From Olleya namhaensis (lineage in GTDB: Bacteria > Bacteroidota > Bacteroidia > Flavobacteriales > Flavobacteriaceae), in contig NZ_FORM01000001.1 of NCBI RefSeq assembly GCF_900114005.1, positions 620,001 to 684,000 on the forward strand: a stretch of 64,000 bases of DNA, written 5' to 3'. The notes below the pieces were generated by a model. That model was given only the letters and a program-made list of their open reading frames with translations, made no database searches and was not told where the DNA came from. Position numbers and translations under genes: made by a program. Positions 28,101-36,409 of this stretch are shown here, piece by piece. Within the stretch, counting starts at the first letter, position 1. Each line of letters starts with the position of its first letter.

Positions 28101-28632
28101 GTGCTTTGGATACTAGGTAGCGAGATTCCTCAATATCTTCTAAGCTATATATGTTTTTTTTCTTCTTTTTACCGGCTTGGTAAATAAACATGTCTAAGTA
28201 AGTTTCTTCTTCAAAGTTATCAGCATAGCCATCTTTTCTGTATAAATACCCATTAATCATTCTGTTATCAGATCTAATACTTCCTCTAATAGCGGTTTCT
28301 TCAGGATGTTCTAATCCAAAAAGGCTAGAGTAGAAGTTTTTATCATAACTCTGACTGTAGTTTTGTGGTGTTAGCGTTGTTGTTTCGTAATTAAAAGCTA
28401 ACCAAGTAGAGGGGTCAGATTCTAATGCAACACTTTCGCTTTTTTCTAACGCGTCAAAAAACACATCGTCTAATCTAAAGGCAACTTTTGCACTTACGTG
28501 CATGGTGCCATAGATATAAGAGGGTTTGTCGAGGTTTTTTCCAGAAATTTCCCAAAGAAGACTTTGGTTTTGGTTTTGAGAAAACGTAGTGATTGAAAAT
28601 ACACAGAATAGTGCAAGGATAATTTGTTTCAT
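25156..28632 (-). CDS. Giant exported TraB/GumN-family protein
   Basis: An 1158-aa exported protein: signal peptide MKQIILALFCVFSITTFSQ (1-19) then a TraB/GumN domain (about 20-300) with SYIYGTMHVSAK near the start and GVGAAHLPGKKGMLKMLEDEGY at its end. Family members resemble Tiki-type metalloproteases, with the GxxH and conserved Glu as candidate metal ligands. Typical GumN-like proteins are about 300 aa; the remaining roughly 850 residues are acidic and lysine/tyrosine-rich, contain repeated beta-rich segments (VNFPKYYTTDN, FSVITNTKASPPYDYYSYSKPKDY) and a helical segment resembling HEAT-like repeats (about 780-950), and match no domain I recognise. It faces hemH divergently. Confidence 0.8.
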   Translation of the reverse strand: MKQIILALFCVFSITTFSQNQNQSLLWEISGKNLDKPSYIYGTMHVSAKVAFRLDDVFFDALEKSESVALESDPSTWLAFNYETTTLTPQNYSQSYDKNFYSSLFGLEHPEETAIRGSIRSDNRMINGYLYRKDGYADNFEEETYLDMFIYQAGKKKKKNIYSLEDIEESRYLVSKAQRNARKSKIDPWLTKLYEKENPYLVQENTYRDRNLSLLDSIGAASNTEYFRENMLYKRNANMVHVLDSLMQSQTVFAGVGAAHLPGKKGMLKMLEDEGYTVKPLVSKQSSVAQTKKEQIEDYIAPTAIKTASTPDGFLTIKAFTDLYEFYYSGQKYYISPDMTNGAYLTISRFNTYDYLPNEKEISLDRLDNFLFEDIPGDIIKKDVLTSPYPGISILNKTKKGDYQKYHIYKTPLEVIVIKFAGQKDYVLKNEAPIFNSITFKTPQSGFDTFTSTYNKYQVNFPKYYTTDNIQNAGQKLIQGTIGSDYYFLKEVAYNDVYYIEEDKFEAKFIVTNFYKDFEIEDSNGQYKNNKYYSYEGVAKKDSTSTENIHLKSIVKDGSYFLMGYVGQTESKATDFFNSFKFKDVQQEGFEKIIDTSLHFSVITNTKASPPYDYYSYSKPKDYEEKTKRTTYYSKSNEQVFITRLKFHDLQMYKNVDSLWNEIDSEIKKLEDIDGFKKYIVTDKKKYKKDDQFFYEYTLKDSLSAKAILVKNILKKGALFEIKSLTDTLSKPSKFVTSFYDTFQPIDTLLGESVFSDKTERFFTALRENDSIVFKAKTKIKFNKSNASTMIDLIKNFEFPENKEDFKTFLISELTELEDPRTDAFLNQLYVESYSKPDIQNTILRSLLNKPTKKSYQTFLTLLNKDLPLSGSISSMFYNYKDSLALKKTLFPDLMEYTSIEEYKEPIYELLARLKDSSVIKTKSYKKFKKQLIKDGKIEVKRSLGSKSKYNYRTYSSALYAFVKLIFPFRKEAEAKNFFDKLLDSDNVSALSTYYILLEEAGEPIPEKLKEKTIDDYKNQAALIDKMYRKKLYKPYIAQKVSQEMYAKSTLFANTTIEKERDSIHFLGKKAFKTDDDKEGDMYFYMLVKKEDKDETKRFYYAGFLRQEETDRLQTEVYYDSGYSGNYIDENEEEDKLIKDVLDLVIHKNRKRLDDGGY

Positions 28633-28759
28633 ATAGTTTTAGGGTGTCTATCTGTAAATATATTAAACTAATTTTTATTTAAAAGGCTTTGCCTATATAT
28701 TAATAGGATTTAAATATGATGAACAGATTAATTTTTAATCATAATAAAATTTAGTGTTG

Positions 28760-28767
28760 TATTTTTG
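28760..28767 (+). promoter_or_regulatory. -7 box of the hemH promoter
   Basis: TATTTTTG, matching TAnnTTTG, ends 20 bases before the hemH ATG. No -33 TTTG at consensus spacing was found. Confidence 0.4.
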
Positions 28768-28787
28768 TTTTTGAAAAAGAAATAGAC

Positions 28788-29819
28788 ATGAAAAAAGGCG
28801 TATTGCTTGTAAATCTTGGTTCTCCAGAAAGTCCAGAACCTAAAGATGTGAAAAAATATTTAGGTGAATTTTTAATGGACGAGCGTGTTATTGACGTTCC
28901 GCTTTGGGCCAGAACATTATTAGTTAAAGGGATAATCCTTAATACAAGGCCTAAGCAAAGTGCAAAAGCTTACAAGAAAATTTGGTGGGAAGAAGGTTCT
29001 CCATTAATTGTATTGTCAGAGCAGTTACAGGATCAAGTTCAAAATCATACAGAATTACCAATAGCTTTGGCTATGCGTTACGGTAGTATGACTATTAAAA
29101 AAGGTTTGCAAGAATTAGTTGATAAAGGTGTGGATGAGGTGTTTTTAATTCCGTTATATCCACAATTTGCAATGGCGACTACCGAAACTATTTTGGTGTT
29201 AGCAGAAGAGGTTAGACAAGCAGATTTTCCTAATTTAAAAATAGATAGTTTACCTGCGTTTTATAATAAACCAGATTACATAAAAGTGTTAGCAGAGTCT
29301 GTAAAAGGGCATTTACAAGACAAGGATTACGAACATTTATTGTTTTCTTACCACGGTGTTCCAGAACGTCATATTAGAAAAAGCGACATTACTAACGGAC
29401 ATTGTAAGATAGATGGTAGTTGTTGTGAAACAGCAAGTAAAGCGCATGAGTTTTGTTACAGGCATCAATGTAAAGAGGTAACGCGTTTGGTAGGAGAATA
29501 TTTAGGCTTGGAAGAAAACACGTTCTCAACGTCATTCCAATCTAGGTTAGGTTTTGATCCATGGTTACAACCTTATACCGATCGTACTATTGAGCGTTTA
29601 GGTAAAAAGGGCATAAAAAAGATGGCTATTGTTACTCCTGCTTTTGTAAGTGATTGTTTAGAAACATTAGAAGAGATTGCTATGGAAGGAGAAGAAATTT
29701 TCCATGAAGTAGGCGGTAAGGAGTTTACAACTATTCCTTGTTTAAATACGGATTCTAATTGGGTTAAATTATTAGCAGAATGGATAAATAAGTGGGCAGA
29801 AACGCCTGCTAAAGTATAA
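28788..29819 (+). CDS. hemH: Ferrochelatase
   Basis: Inserts Fe2+ into protoporphyrin IX, the last step of protoheme synthesis. Opening motif GVLLVNLGSPESPEPKDVKKYL is diagnostic; the catalytic histidine is H189 in FSYHGVPERH; the C-terminal acidic metal-path segment is DCLETLEEIAMEGEE. Length of 343 aa without a hydrophobic tail suggests a soluble or peripheral enzyme. A cysteine cluster (C206, C212, C213, C223, C228) lies just after the catalytic region. The gene shares one base with the MATE gene downstream. Confidence 0.97.
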   Translation: MKKGVLLVNLGSPESPEPKDVKKYLGEFLMDERVIDVPLWARTLLVKGIILNTRPKQSAKAYKKIWWEEGSPLIVLSEQLQDQVQNHTELPIALAMRYGSMTIKKGLQELVDKGVDEVFLIPLYPQFAMATTETILVLAEEVRQADFPNLKIDSLPAFYNKPDYIKVLAESVKGHLQDKDYEHLLFSYHGVPERHIRKSDITNGHCKIDGSCCETASKAHEFCYRHQCKEVTRLVGEYLGLEENTFSTSFQSRLGFDPWLQPYTDRTIERLGKKGIKKMAIVTPAFVSDCLETLEEIAMEGEEIFHEVGGKEFTTIPCLNTDSNWVKLLAEWINKWAETPAKV

Positions 29820-31168
29820 TGCAGACTAGTAAATCTTCAAATTTAGGAACCGAAACCATTAGCAAACTACTGATTAAACAAGCAGTGCCAGCTTCTATTG
29901 GTATTTTGGTAATGTCGCTAAATATTTTGGTAGACACTATTTTTGTTGGTCAGTGGATTGGGTCTACAGCAATTGCGGCTATTAACGTAGTCTTGCCTGT
30001 GTCATTTTTTATTGCTGCTTTGGGGATGAGTATTGGTGTGGGAGGATCTTCCATTATTTCTCGTGCTTTAGGTGCTAATAATAATGAAAAAGCATTCAAA
30101 ACGTTTGGTAATCAAATCTCGTTAACGCTTTTGTTTACGGTTACTTTTGCGGCATTTGGACTTTATTTTGTAGAGCAGCTAATACCGGCATTTGGTGGTA
30201 AGGGTAATATTTACGAACCCGCTAAAGTGTATTACGAAATTATTTTATATGGTGTTCCTGTTTTAGCGTTTGTAATGATGGGTAACACGGTTATCCGTGC
30301 AGAAGGCAAGCCTAAGTTTGCCATGTATGCGATGCTAATTCCGTCTATTGGTAATTTAGTTTTGGATTACATTTTTATAGGTGTTTTAGACTTTGGTATG
30401 GCTGGTGCTGCTTGGGCAACAACGGGGTCTTATATCGTTTCTTTATTATTTATTTTTTGGTATTTTTTATCTTCTAATTCAGAGTTAAAAATCAATTTAA
30501 AGCATTTTTATTTACAAAAAAATATCGTGTCAGAAATCGGAGCCTTAGGGTTTGTTACCTTGGCAAGACAGGCGGTAGTTAGTGTTACTTTTTTATTGGT
30601 AAATAATGCGTTGTTTGATTATGGCGGAGAAACGTCTATCACTGCTTACGCTATTGTTGGTAGGATGAGCATGTTTGCTTTGTTTCCTGTATTTGGTATT
30701 ACTCAAGGATTTATTCCTATTGCGGGATATAATTTTGGGTCACAACAATATGATCGTGTTAAGGAAGTCATTTACACAGCTATTAAGTATGCAACAATAC
30801 TAGGGACTCTAGTTTTTATTGCGTTAATGTTTTTTCCAGAAATTATTACAAGATGGTTTACCACAGACCAAGACGTAATTAATATCACACCAAATAATAT
30901 GCGTTTGGCGTTTGCTGCGGTCCCAATATTGGCCCTTCAGTTAATTGGTTCGGCTTATTTTCAAGCAGTCGGAAAAGCATTGCCAGCATTATTACTAACC
31001 TTAACAAGACAAGCTATATTTTTTATACCGTTAATGTATATTATGCCTCTATATTTTGGAGAGCTAGGTCTTTGGATATCATTTCCTATTGCAGATGTTT
31101 TAGCAACCATTGTTACCGCCTATTTTTTAAGAAGAGAGGTTAAGTTAAATTTAAATAAGGACTCATAA
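29819..31168 (+). CDS. MATE-family efflux transporter
   Basis: A 449-aa multidrug/toxin extrusion antiporter with about twelve hydrophobic segments in two similar halves. Family segments seen are LLIKQAVPASIGILVMSLN at the start, FVGQWIGSTAIAAINVVLP, GGSSIISRALGANN and, in the second half, FPVFGITQGFIPIAGYNFG. It exports cationic compounds using Na+ or H+. Translational coupling with hemH (TAATG) hints at tetrapyrrole or related-compound export, but the family is broad and this is inference only. Confidence 0.93.
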   Translation: MQTSKSSNLGTETISKLLIKQAVPASIGILVMSLNILVDTIFVGQWIGSTAIAAINVVLPVSFFIAALGMSIGVGGSSIISRALGANNNEKAFKTFGNQISLTLLFTVTFAAFGLYFVEQLIPAFGGKGNIYEPAKVYYEIILYGVPVLAFVMMGNTVIRAEGKPKFAMYAMLIPSIGNLVLDYIFIGVLDFGMAGAAWATTGSYIVSLLFIFWYFLSSNSELKINLKHFYLQKNIVSEIGALGFVTLARQAVVSVTFLLVNNALFDYGGETSITAYAIVGRMSMFALFPVFGITQGFIPIAGYNFGSQQYDRVKEVIYTAIKYATILGTLVFIALMFFPEIITRWFTTDQDVINITPNNMRLAFAAVPILALQLIGSAYFQAVGKALPALLLTLTRQAIFFIPLMYIMPLYFGELGLWISFPIADVLATIVTAYFLRREVKLNLNKDS

Positions 31169-31219
31169 CAAGCGTAATAATTCTTATTTTTACTATTCGC
31201 AACCTAATTCAACCTTAAA

Positions 31220-34200
31220 ATGAATACTTTAAAATCACTATTATTTCTTTTTTTAATAGGACTTTCATCCGTATCCAACGCACAAACTGTAAACCCATCT
31301 GATTATTCTGGTTTAGAATATAGATTATTGGGGCCTTTTCGTGGCGGAAGAAGTGCAGCTGTAACAGGTGTACCAAACCAACCTAATTTGTATTATTTTG
31401 GTTCAACTGGAGGTGGAATATGGAAAACTTTGGACGGTGGACGTCATTGGAATAATATTTCAGATGATTTTTTTGGAGGAAGTATTGGGTCAATATCAGT
31501 TTCAAAAAGTGATCCAAACGTCATTTATGTTGGAGGAGGAGAAAAAACAGTTCGTGGTAATGTATCTTCGGGATATGGTGTTTTTAAAAGTGTAGATGCT
31601 GGAAAAACTTGGTCAGCCTCTGGCTTAAAAAACTCAAGACATATTCCTAGGCTTGTTATAGATCCTACAAATCATGATGTGGTTTACGCAGGTGTTTTAG
31701 GTAATATTTATAAACCTACTCAAGATCGTGGTGTGTATAAAAGTACAGATGGTGGCGCTACTTGGAAAAAAACACTATTTGTAAACGATCAAGCAGGAGT
31801 TGTAGATTTAATAATAGATCCAACCAATCCAAGAATAGTGTATGCATCAACATGGCGTGTGCAACGTACGCCTTACAGTTTAAGTTCTGGTGGGTCAGGT
31901 TCTGGATTATGGAAAAGTACTGATAAAGGAGAAACATGGGTTGAGATTTCTAAAAACAATGGATTTCCAGAAGGGACTTTAGGAATTATAGGCGTAACAG
32001 TATCGCCATTAAATAGCCAACGTGTTTGGGCAATTATTGAAACCAAAGATAAAGGGGGTTTATATAGAAGTGATGACGGAGGAGAAACTTGGAAGCAAGT
32101 TAACAGCGAGCGTAAACTGCGCCAACGCGCTTGGTATTATACGCGGTTGTATGCTGACACCAAAGACGTAGATGCTGTTTATGTTTTAAACGTGCGTTAC
32201 CATAAAAGTACGGATGGCGGAAAGACTTTTGATACTTATAACGCACCGCACGGTGATCATCATGATTTATGGATTGCTCCGGAGGACCCTAATAGAATGA
32301 TTATTGGTGATGATGGAGGAGCGCAAGTAACTTATGATGGAGGAGAAACTTGGAGTACATACCACAATCAACCAACATCGCAGTTTTATCGTGTGACTAC
32401 AGATAACCATTCTCCGTATCGTATTTATGCGGCGCAACAAGACAATTCTACTGTCAGAATTCCGCATCGTACGGAAGGTTGGTCCATTACAGAAGACGAT
32501 TGGGAGGATACAGCAGGAGGAGAGTCTGCGCATATTGCAGTAGATCCAGAGGATAATGATATTATTTATGGAGGTAGTTATGATGGGTTTTTAACCCGAA
32601 AAAATCATCGTACCGGTACTGTTAGGGCAATTAATGTCTGGCCAGATAACCCAATGGGTCATGGCGCAGAGGGTATGAAATATCGTTTTCAGTGGAATTT
32701 TCCAATCATTTTTTCTAAACATAATCCCGACAGATTATATACGTTTTCACAACATGTACATGTTACAGAAAATGAAGGACAATCTTGGCAAATTATAAGT
32801 CCGGACTTAACCAGAAATGATCCAGAAAAATTAAAATCTTCTGGAGGACCAATTACTCAAGATAATACATCTGTAGAGTATTATTGTACCATTTTTGCAG
32901 CACAGGAGTCTCCTGTAACAGAAGGCTTACTTTGGGTTGGTAGTGATGATGGGTTAATACACGTTACCAAGGATGGCGGAAAAAACTGGTCTAACGTTAC
33001 GCCTAAAGGCATGCCAGATTGGATGATGATAAATAGTATAGAGCCAAGTAATTTTGATGCAGGGACTTGTTATGTGGCAGGGACTAAATATAAAACTGGC
33101 GATTTTACACCGTATTTGTATAAAACTACGGATTACGGTAACACATGGAAAAAAATAACAAATGGTATTCCGGACGAGCATTTTACAAGAGTGCTTCGTG
33201 AAGACCCAAAACAAAAAGGATTGTTGTATGCTGGAACAGAGACTGGATTGTATGTGTCATTTAATGATGGTAAAAACTGGCAATCATTTCAGCTTAATTT
33301 ACCAATTGTTCCTATTACAGATTTGACAATAAAAGACAATAATTTAATAGTTGCTACCCAAGGTCGTAGCTTGTGGATTTTGGATGATTTATCAGTGATT
33401 CATCAAATGTCAAAATCTAGTTATAGTGACGTACAATTGTATCAGCCTAAACCAACGTATAGAATGCGTGGTGGTTCTTCTAAAAATAATAATACAAGTG
33501 GTACAAATCATCCAAATGGAGTAATGACGTATTTCAATTTAAAAAATTATATAGACGGAGATACAGTAAGTTTAACTTATTTTGATGCAAAAGGAGATAC
33601 TATTAAAACGGTGTCTACTAAAAATAAAAAGAAAGATAAATTAGACGTAAAAAAAGGACTTAACCAATTTGTTTGGGATATGACTTATGACGGGGCTGAA
33701 AAGTTAGACGGAATGATTTTATGGTGGGCAAGTTTAGAAGGTCCAAAAGCTGCACCGGGAACATATAAGGTTGATTTAAATGTCAACGGTTCTAATGTTT
33801 TGCAACCTTTTACTATAGTTGCTAATCCAAATTCAGAAAGTACGCAAGAGGATATGGAGCAGCAGTTTGTGTTTATCAAGGATATAAATAACACCATAGA
33901 TAATGCGCATAAAGCCATTAAAAAAATGCGTAAGGTCAGTGCGCAATTAACTGCTTTTGAAACACAATATAAAGATGATGATAGTTTAAAAGACTTGTTA
34001 GAAAAAGCTAAAAGTCTAAAGGCTAAATTTACTGAAATTGAAGAAGCATTATACCAAACAAAAAACAAGAGTGGGCAGGATCCTTTAAATTTCCCTATTA
34101 GATTGACCAATAAATTAGGGCATCTAAACGCCTTAGTTAGAATGGGGGATTTTGCGCCAACCGAACAAGATATAGCAGTAAAAAACCAATTAACGTCTAA

Positions 34201-34309
34201 AATTAATACACAGTTAAAGTCTTTTAATACTTTAATTACGGATGAGGTTACGGGCTTTAATTCCGCGTTTAACGCAAAACAACTTAATTATTTATTTGTT
34301 CAAGACTAA
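31220..34309 (+). CDS. Exported VPS10/sortilin-type BNR-repeat protein
   Basis: A 1029-aa protein with signal peptide (1-21, ending SNA-QT) and a long beta-propeller made of BNR/Asp-box repeats, for example STDGGATWKK, DKGETWVE, DDGGETWKQ, KDGGKNWSN and NDGKNWQS. The fold resembles sortilin VPS10 domains and exo-glycosidase-like propellers. The last 250 residues are a beta domain followed by a coiled, lysine-rich helical region. No T9SS tail is visible, so it is probably periplasmic or loosely surface-associated. The stop overlaps the start of hemJ by one base. Substrate unknown. Confidence 0.9.
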   Translation: MNTLKSLLFLFLIGLSSVSNAQTVNPSDYSGLEYRLLGPFRGGRSAAVTGVPNQPNLYYFGSTGGGIWKTLDGGRHWNNISDDFFGGSIGSISVSKSDPNVIYVGGGEKTVRGNVSSGYGVFKSVDAGKTWSASGLKNSRHIPRLVIDPTNHDVVYAGVLGNIYKPTQDRGVYKSTDGGATWKKTLFVNDQAGVVDLIIDPTNPRIVYASTWRVQRTPYSLSSGGSGSGLWKSTDKGETWVEISKNNGFPEGTLGIIGVTVSPLNSQRVWAIIETKDKGGLYRSDDGGETWKQVNSERKLRQRAWYYTRLYADTKDVDAVYVLNVRYHKSTDGGKTFDTYNAPHGDHHDLWIAPEDPNRMIIGDDGGAQVTYDGGETWSTYHNQPTSQFYRVTTDNHSPYRIYAAQQDNSTVRIPHRTEGWSITEDDWEDTAGGESAHIAVDPEDNDIIYGGSYDGFLTRKNHRTGTVRAINVWPDNPMGHGAEGMKYRFQWNFPIIFSKHNPDRLYTFSQHVHVTENEGQSWQIISPDLTRNDPEKLKSSGGPITQDNTSVEYYCTIFAAQESPVTEGLLWVGSDDGLIHVTKDGGKNWSNVTPKGMPDWMMINSIEPSNFDAGTCYVAGTKYKTGDFTPYLYKTTDYGNTWKKITNGIPDEHFTRVLREDPKQKGLLYAGTETGLYVSFNDGKNWQSFQLNLPIVPITDLTIKDNNLIVATQGRSLWILDDLSVIHQMSKSSYSDVQLYQPKPTYRMRGGSSKNNNTSGTNHPNGVMTYFNLKNYIDGDTVSLTYFDAKGDTIKTVSTKNKKKDKLDVKKGLNQFVWDMTYDGAEKLDGMILWWASLEGPKAAPGTYKVDLNVNGSNVLQPFTIVANPNSESTQEDMEQQFVFIKDINNTIDNAHKAIKKMRKVSAQLTAFETQYKDDDSLKDLLEKAKSLKAKFTEIEEALYQTKNKSGQDPLNFPIRLTNKLGHLNALVRMGDFAPTEQDIAVKNQLTSKINTQLKSFNTLITDEVTGFNSAFNAKQLNYLFVQD

Positions 34310-34857
34310 TGGAGTATTACAATTACATAAAAGCGCTACACTTAATATTTGTAGTCACTTGGTTTGCCGGTTTATTTTATATCCCTAGATTATTTGTGTA
34401 TCAAATAGAGGCATTTCATAAACCGTCTCCGGATAAAGAAATTTTAGGCGTTCAGCTTAAATTAATGGCTAAAAGACTGTGGTTTATTATCACCTGGCCA
34501 AGTGCTATTTTGGCTACTATTTTTGCAATTTGGTTATTAATATTACAGCCTTTTTGGTTGCAACAACCATGGATGCATGTTAAGCTGACGTTTGTTGCTT
34601 TATTGTTTTTATATCAATTTCAAACGCATGTTTACTTTAAGCAATTACAAAACGATGTCGTTAAAAAAACATCTAATTTTATGCGTATGTATAATGAGGG
34701 GGCAACCTTTATTTTATTTGCAGTTGTCTTTTTAGTGATATTAAAAAGTGCTATAAATTGGATTTTTGGTGTTATCGCTATTTTTGTTTTAGGTCTATTA
34801 TTAATGATAGGGTTTAAGGTTTATAAGCGTATTAGGGATAAAAATCCAAACGCATAG
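34309..34857 (+). CDS. hemJ: Protoporphyrinogen IX oxidase HemJ
   Basis: A 182-aa membrane protein of the HemJ (UPF0093/CopD-like) family, which oxidises protoporphyrinogen IX to protoporphyrin IX and feeds ferrochelatase. The diagnostic N-terminus YNYIKALHLIFVVTWFAGLFYIPRLFVY contains the conserved histidine (quoted here in two pieces: KALHLIFVVTWFAGLF and YIPRLFVY); four to five hydrophobic segments follow, with KRLWFIITWPSA and WMHVKLTFV conserved. Its presence on the same strand as hemH and the absence here of hemG or hemY support the role. Quinone-linked electron transfer is expected from the family. Confidence 0.9.
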   Translation: MEYYNYIKALHLIFVVTWFAGLFYIPRLFVYQIEAFHKPSPDKEILGVQLKLMAKRLWFIITWPSAILATIFAIWLLILQPFWLQQPWMHVKLTFVALLFLYQFQTHVYFKQLQNDVVKKTSNFMRMYNEGATFILFAVVFLVILKSAINWIFGVIAIFVLGLLLMIGFKVYKRIRDKNPNA

Positions 34858-34912
34858 TTATCACATAATACCATCTGTCTATTTTTGGTTTGATTATTGC
34901 TATATTTAAACA

Positions 34913-36370
34913 ATGAAAATATCTAAACTCTCCTTACGTCTTCGTATATTTTTTGCAATGATTTTCTTGGTGCTTTTAGCGTCCATTTTAATTGCATTGG
35001 TAGCAGCATATCAGTATTCTGAAGAAACACAAGATTACCACGAACAAAGATTAGAGCGTAAAGAAAAAAATATAAAAAGACACTTAGATTTTGTTATTAG
35101 GGAAACCACTTTTGAGGTTATTCCAGAAAAATTACCTTTAATTTTTAAAGACGAAATCTATAAAATTGCGGATATCCATGGGCTTAAACTTAATTTGTAC
35201 GATTTAGAAGGGACGCTGCTAATTTCTTCAAAAGCTAGTTTACCTCAAGATACTATAGAGGGGTGTATTGATGCTAATATTTTAAATAAGTTATCTCAAA
35301 GTGCTGGACATAAACATGTTGTGCTTAGAGAAGAAAAAGGGGAAAACTTTAGATCATCTTATACGTATATAACCGATCAGAAATTTAAACCTCTAGCCAT
35401 TTTAAATTTACCTTATTTAGAAAATGATGATTTTTTATCAAGAGAACTTTACGAGTTTTTTGAGCGTCTAGGTTACACGTACATTTTAATGTTAATTATT
35501 GCAATTGCATTGGCTTACTTTTTGTCAAAATACATTACCAGAACACTGAAGACTATTAGTGACAAAATGAATCAAACCCGATTTGAAAAGCGTAACGAAA
35601 AAATTGAAATAGAAAGCACCACGGAAGAGATTGCAACACTTGTAAAGTCATACAATAGTATGATTGACCAAATAGAAGAAAGTGCTGTTAAATTGGCTAA
35701 AAGTGAGCGTGAACAAGCTTGGAGAGAGATGGCTAAGCAAGTCGCGCACGAGATTAAAAATCCATTGACGCCAATGCGATTAACAGTGCAAAGCTTTCAA
35801 CGTAAGTTTAACCCTGAAGATCCAGAGATTATTGGAAAGTTAGACGAGTATAGTAAAACTTTAATTCAGCAAATAGATACTATGAGTGCTATAGCAGGTG
35901 CATTTTCTAACTTTGCAAAAATGCCAGCGCAGCAAAAAGAAATGCTAAACGTAGTAAAAGTTGTGGATTTAGCATTGGATATTTTTAATGAAGATTACAT
36001 CGAGTTTCATCCTGAGAAAGACGAAATTATTGCAAAACTAGATCGTACGCAGTTAATTAGAGTAATTACAAACTTGGTTAAAAATGGTATTCAAGCTATT
36101 CCGGATCATAAAACACCTCAGATTTTAGTTAATGTTTTTGAAAATGAAAATGAAGTAGTAATAACTATTTCGGATAACGGAAATGGGATTGCTGAAGAAA
36201 ATAGATCTAAAGTTTTTGAGCCTAAATTTACAACTAAGTCCAGTGGTATGGGGCTTGGGTTGGCAATGGTTAAAAATATAGTAGAAACTTATCAAGGAAC
36301 AATTACCTTTGTAACACAAACGGATATTGGAACAACATTTACAGTAGCCTTTCCTAAAGAATTAAAATAA
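34913..36370 (+). CDS. Sensor histidine kinase with HAMP domain
   Basis: A 485-aa membrane histidine kinase. Two membrane segments (about 10-32 and 188-208) bracket a periplasmic sensor of about 155 residues; a HAMP linker follows (about 210-262), then the phospho-acceptor H279 in the H-box VAHEIKNPLTPMRL and an ATPase domain with N-box NLVKNGIQAI, G1 ISDNGNGI and GMGLGLAMV. The H-box with KNPLTP is of the NtrY-like type. No response regulator lies beside it, so it is an orphan. Signal unknown. Confidence 0.93.
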   Translation: MKISKLSLRLRIFFAMIFLVLLASILIALVAAYQYSEETQDYHEQRLERKEKNIKRHLDFVIRETTFEVIPEKLPLIFKDEIYKIADIHGLKLNLYDLEGTLLISSKASLPQDTIEGCIDANILNKLSQSAGHKHVVLREEKGENFRSSYTYITDQKFKPLAILNLPYLENDDFLSRELYEFFERLGYTYILMLIIAIALAYFLSKYITRTLKTISDKMNQTRFEKRNEKIEIESTTEEIATLVKSYNSMIDQIEESAVKLAKSEREQAWREMAKQVAHEIKNPLTPMRLTVQSFQRKFNPEDPEIIGKLDEYSKTLIQQIDTMSAIAGAFSNFAKMPAQQKEMLNVVKVVDLALDIFNEDYIEFHPEKDEIIAKLDRTQLIRVITNLVKNGIQAIPDHKTPQILVNVFENENEVVITISDNGNGIAEENRSKVFEPKFTTKSSGMGLGLAMVKNIVETYQGTITFVTQTDIGTTFTVAFPKELK

Positions 36371-36371
36371 T

Positions 36372-36391
36372 TTTTTTCGCTGTAGCGGAAA
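36372..36391. repeat. Short palindromic element between kinase and enoyl-CoA hydratase genes
   Basis: TTTTTTCGCTGTAGCGGAAA, an imperfect hairpin. It matches 18 of 20 bases of a segment inside the ABC transporter gene (complement of 5439-5458). Confidence 0.5.
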
Positions 36392-36409
36392 TAATAAATA
36401 ACAAATATT

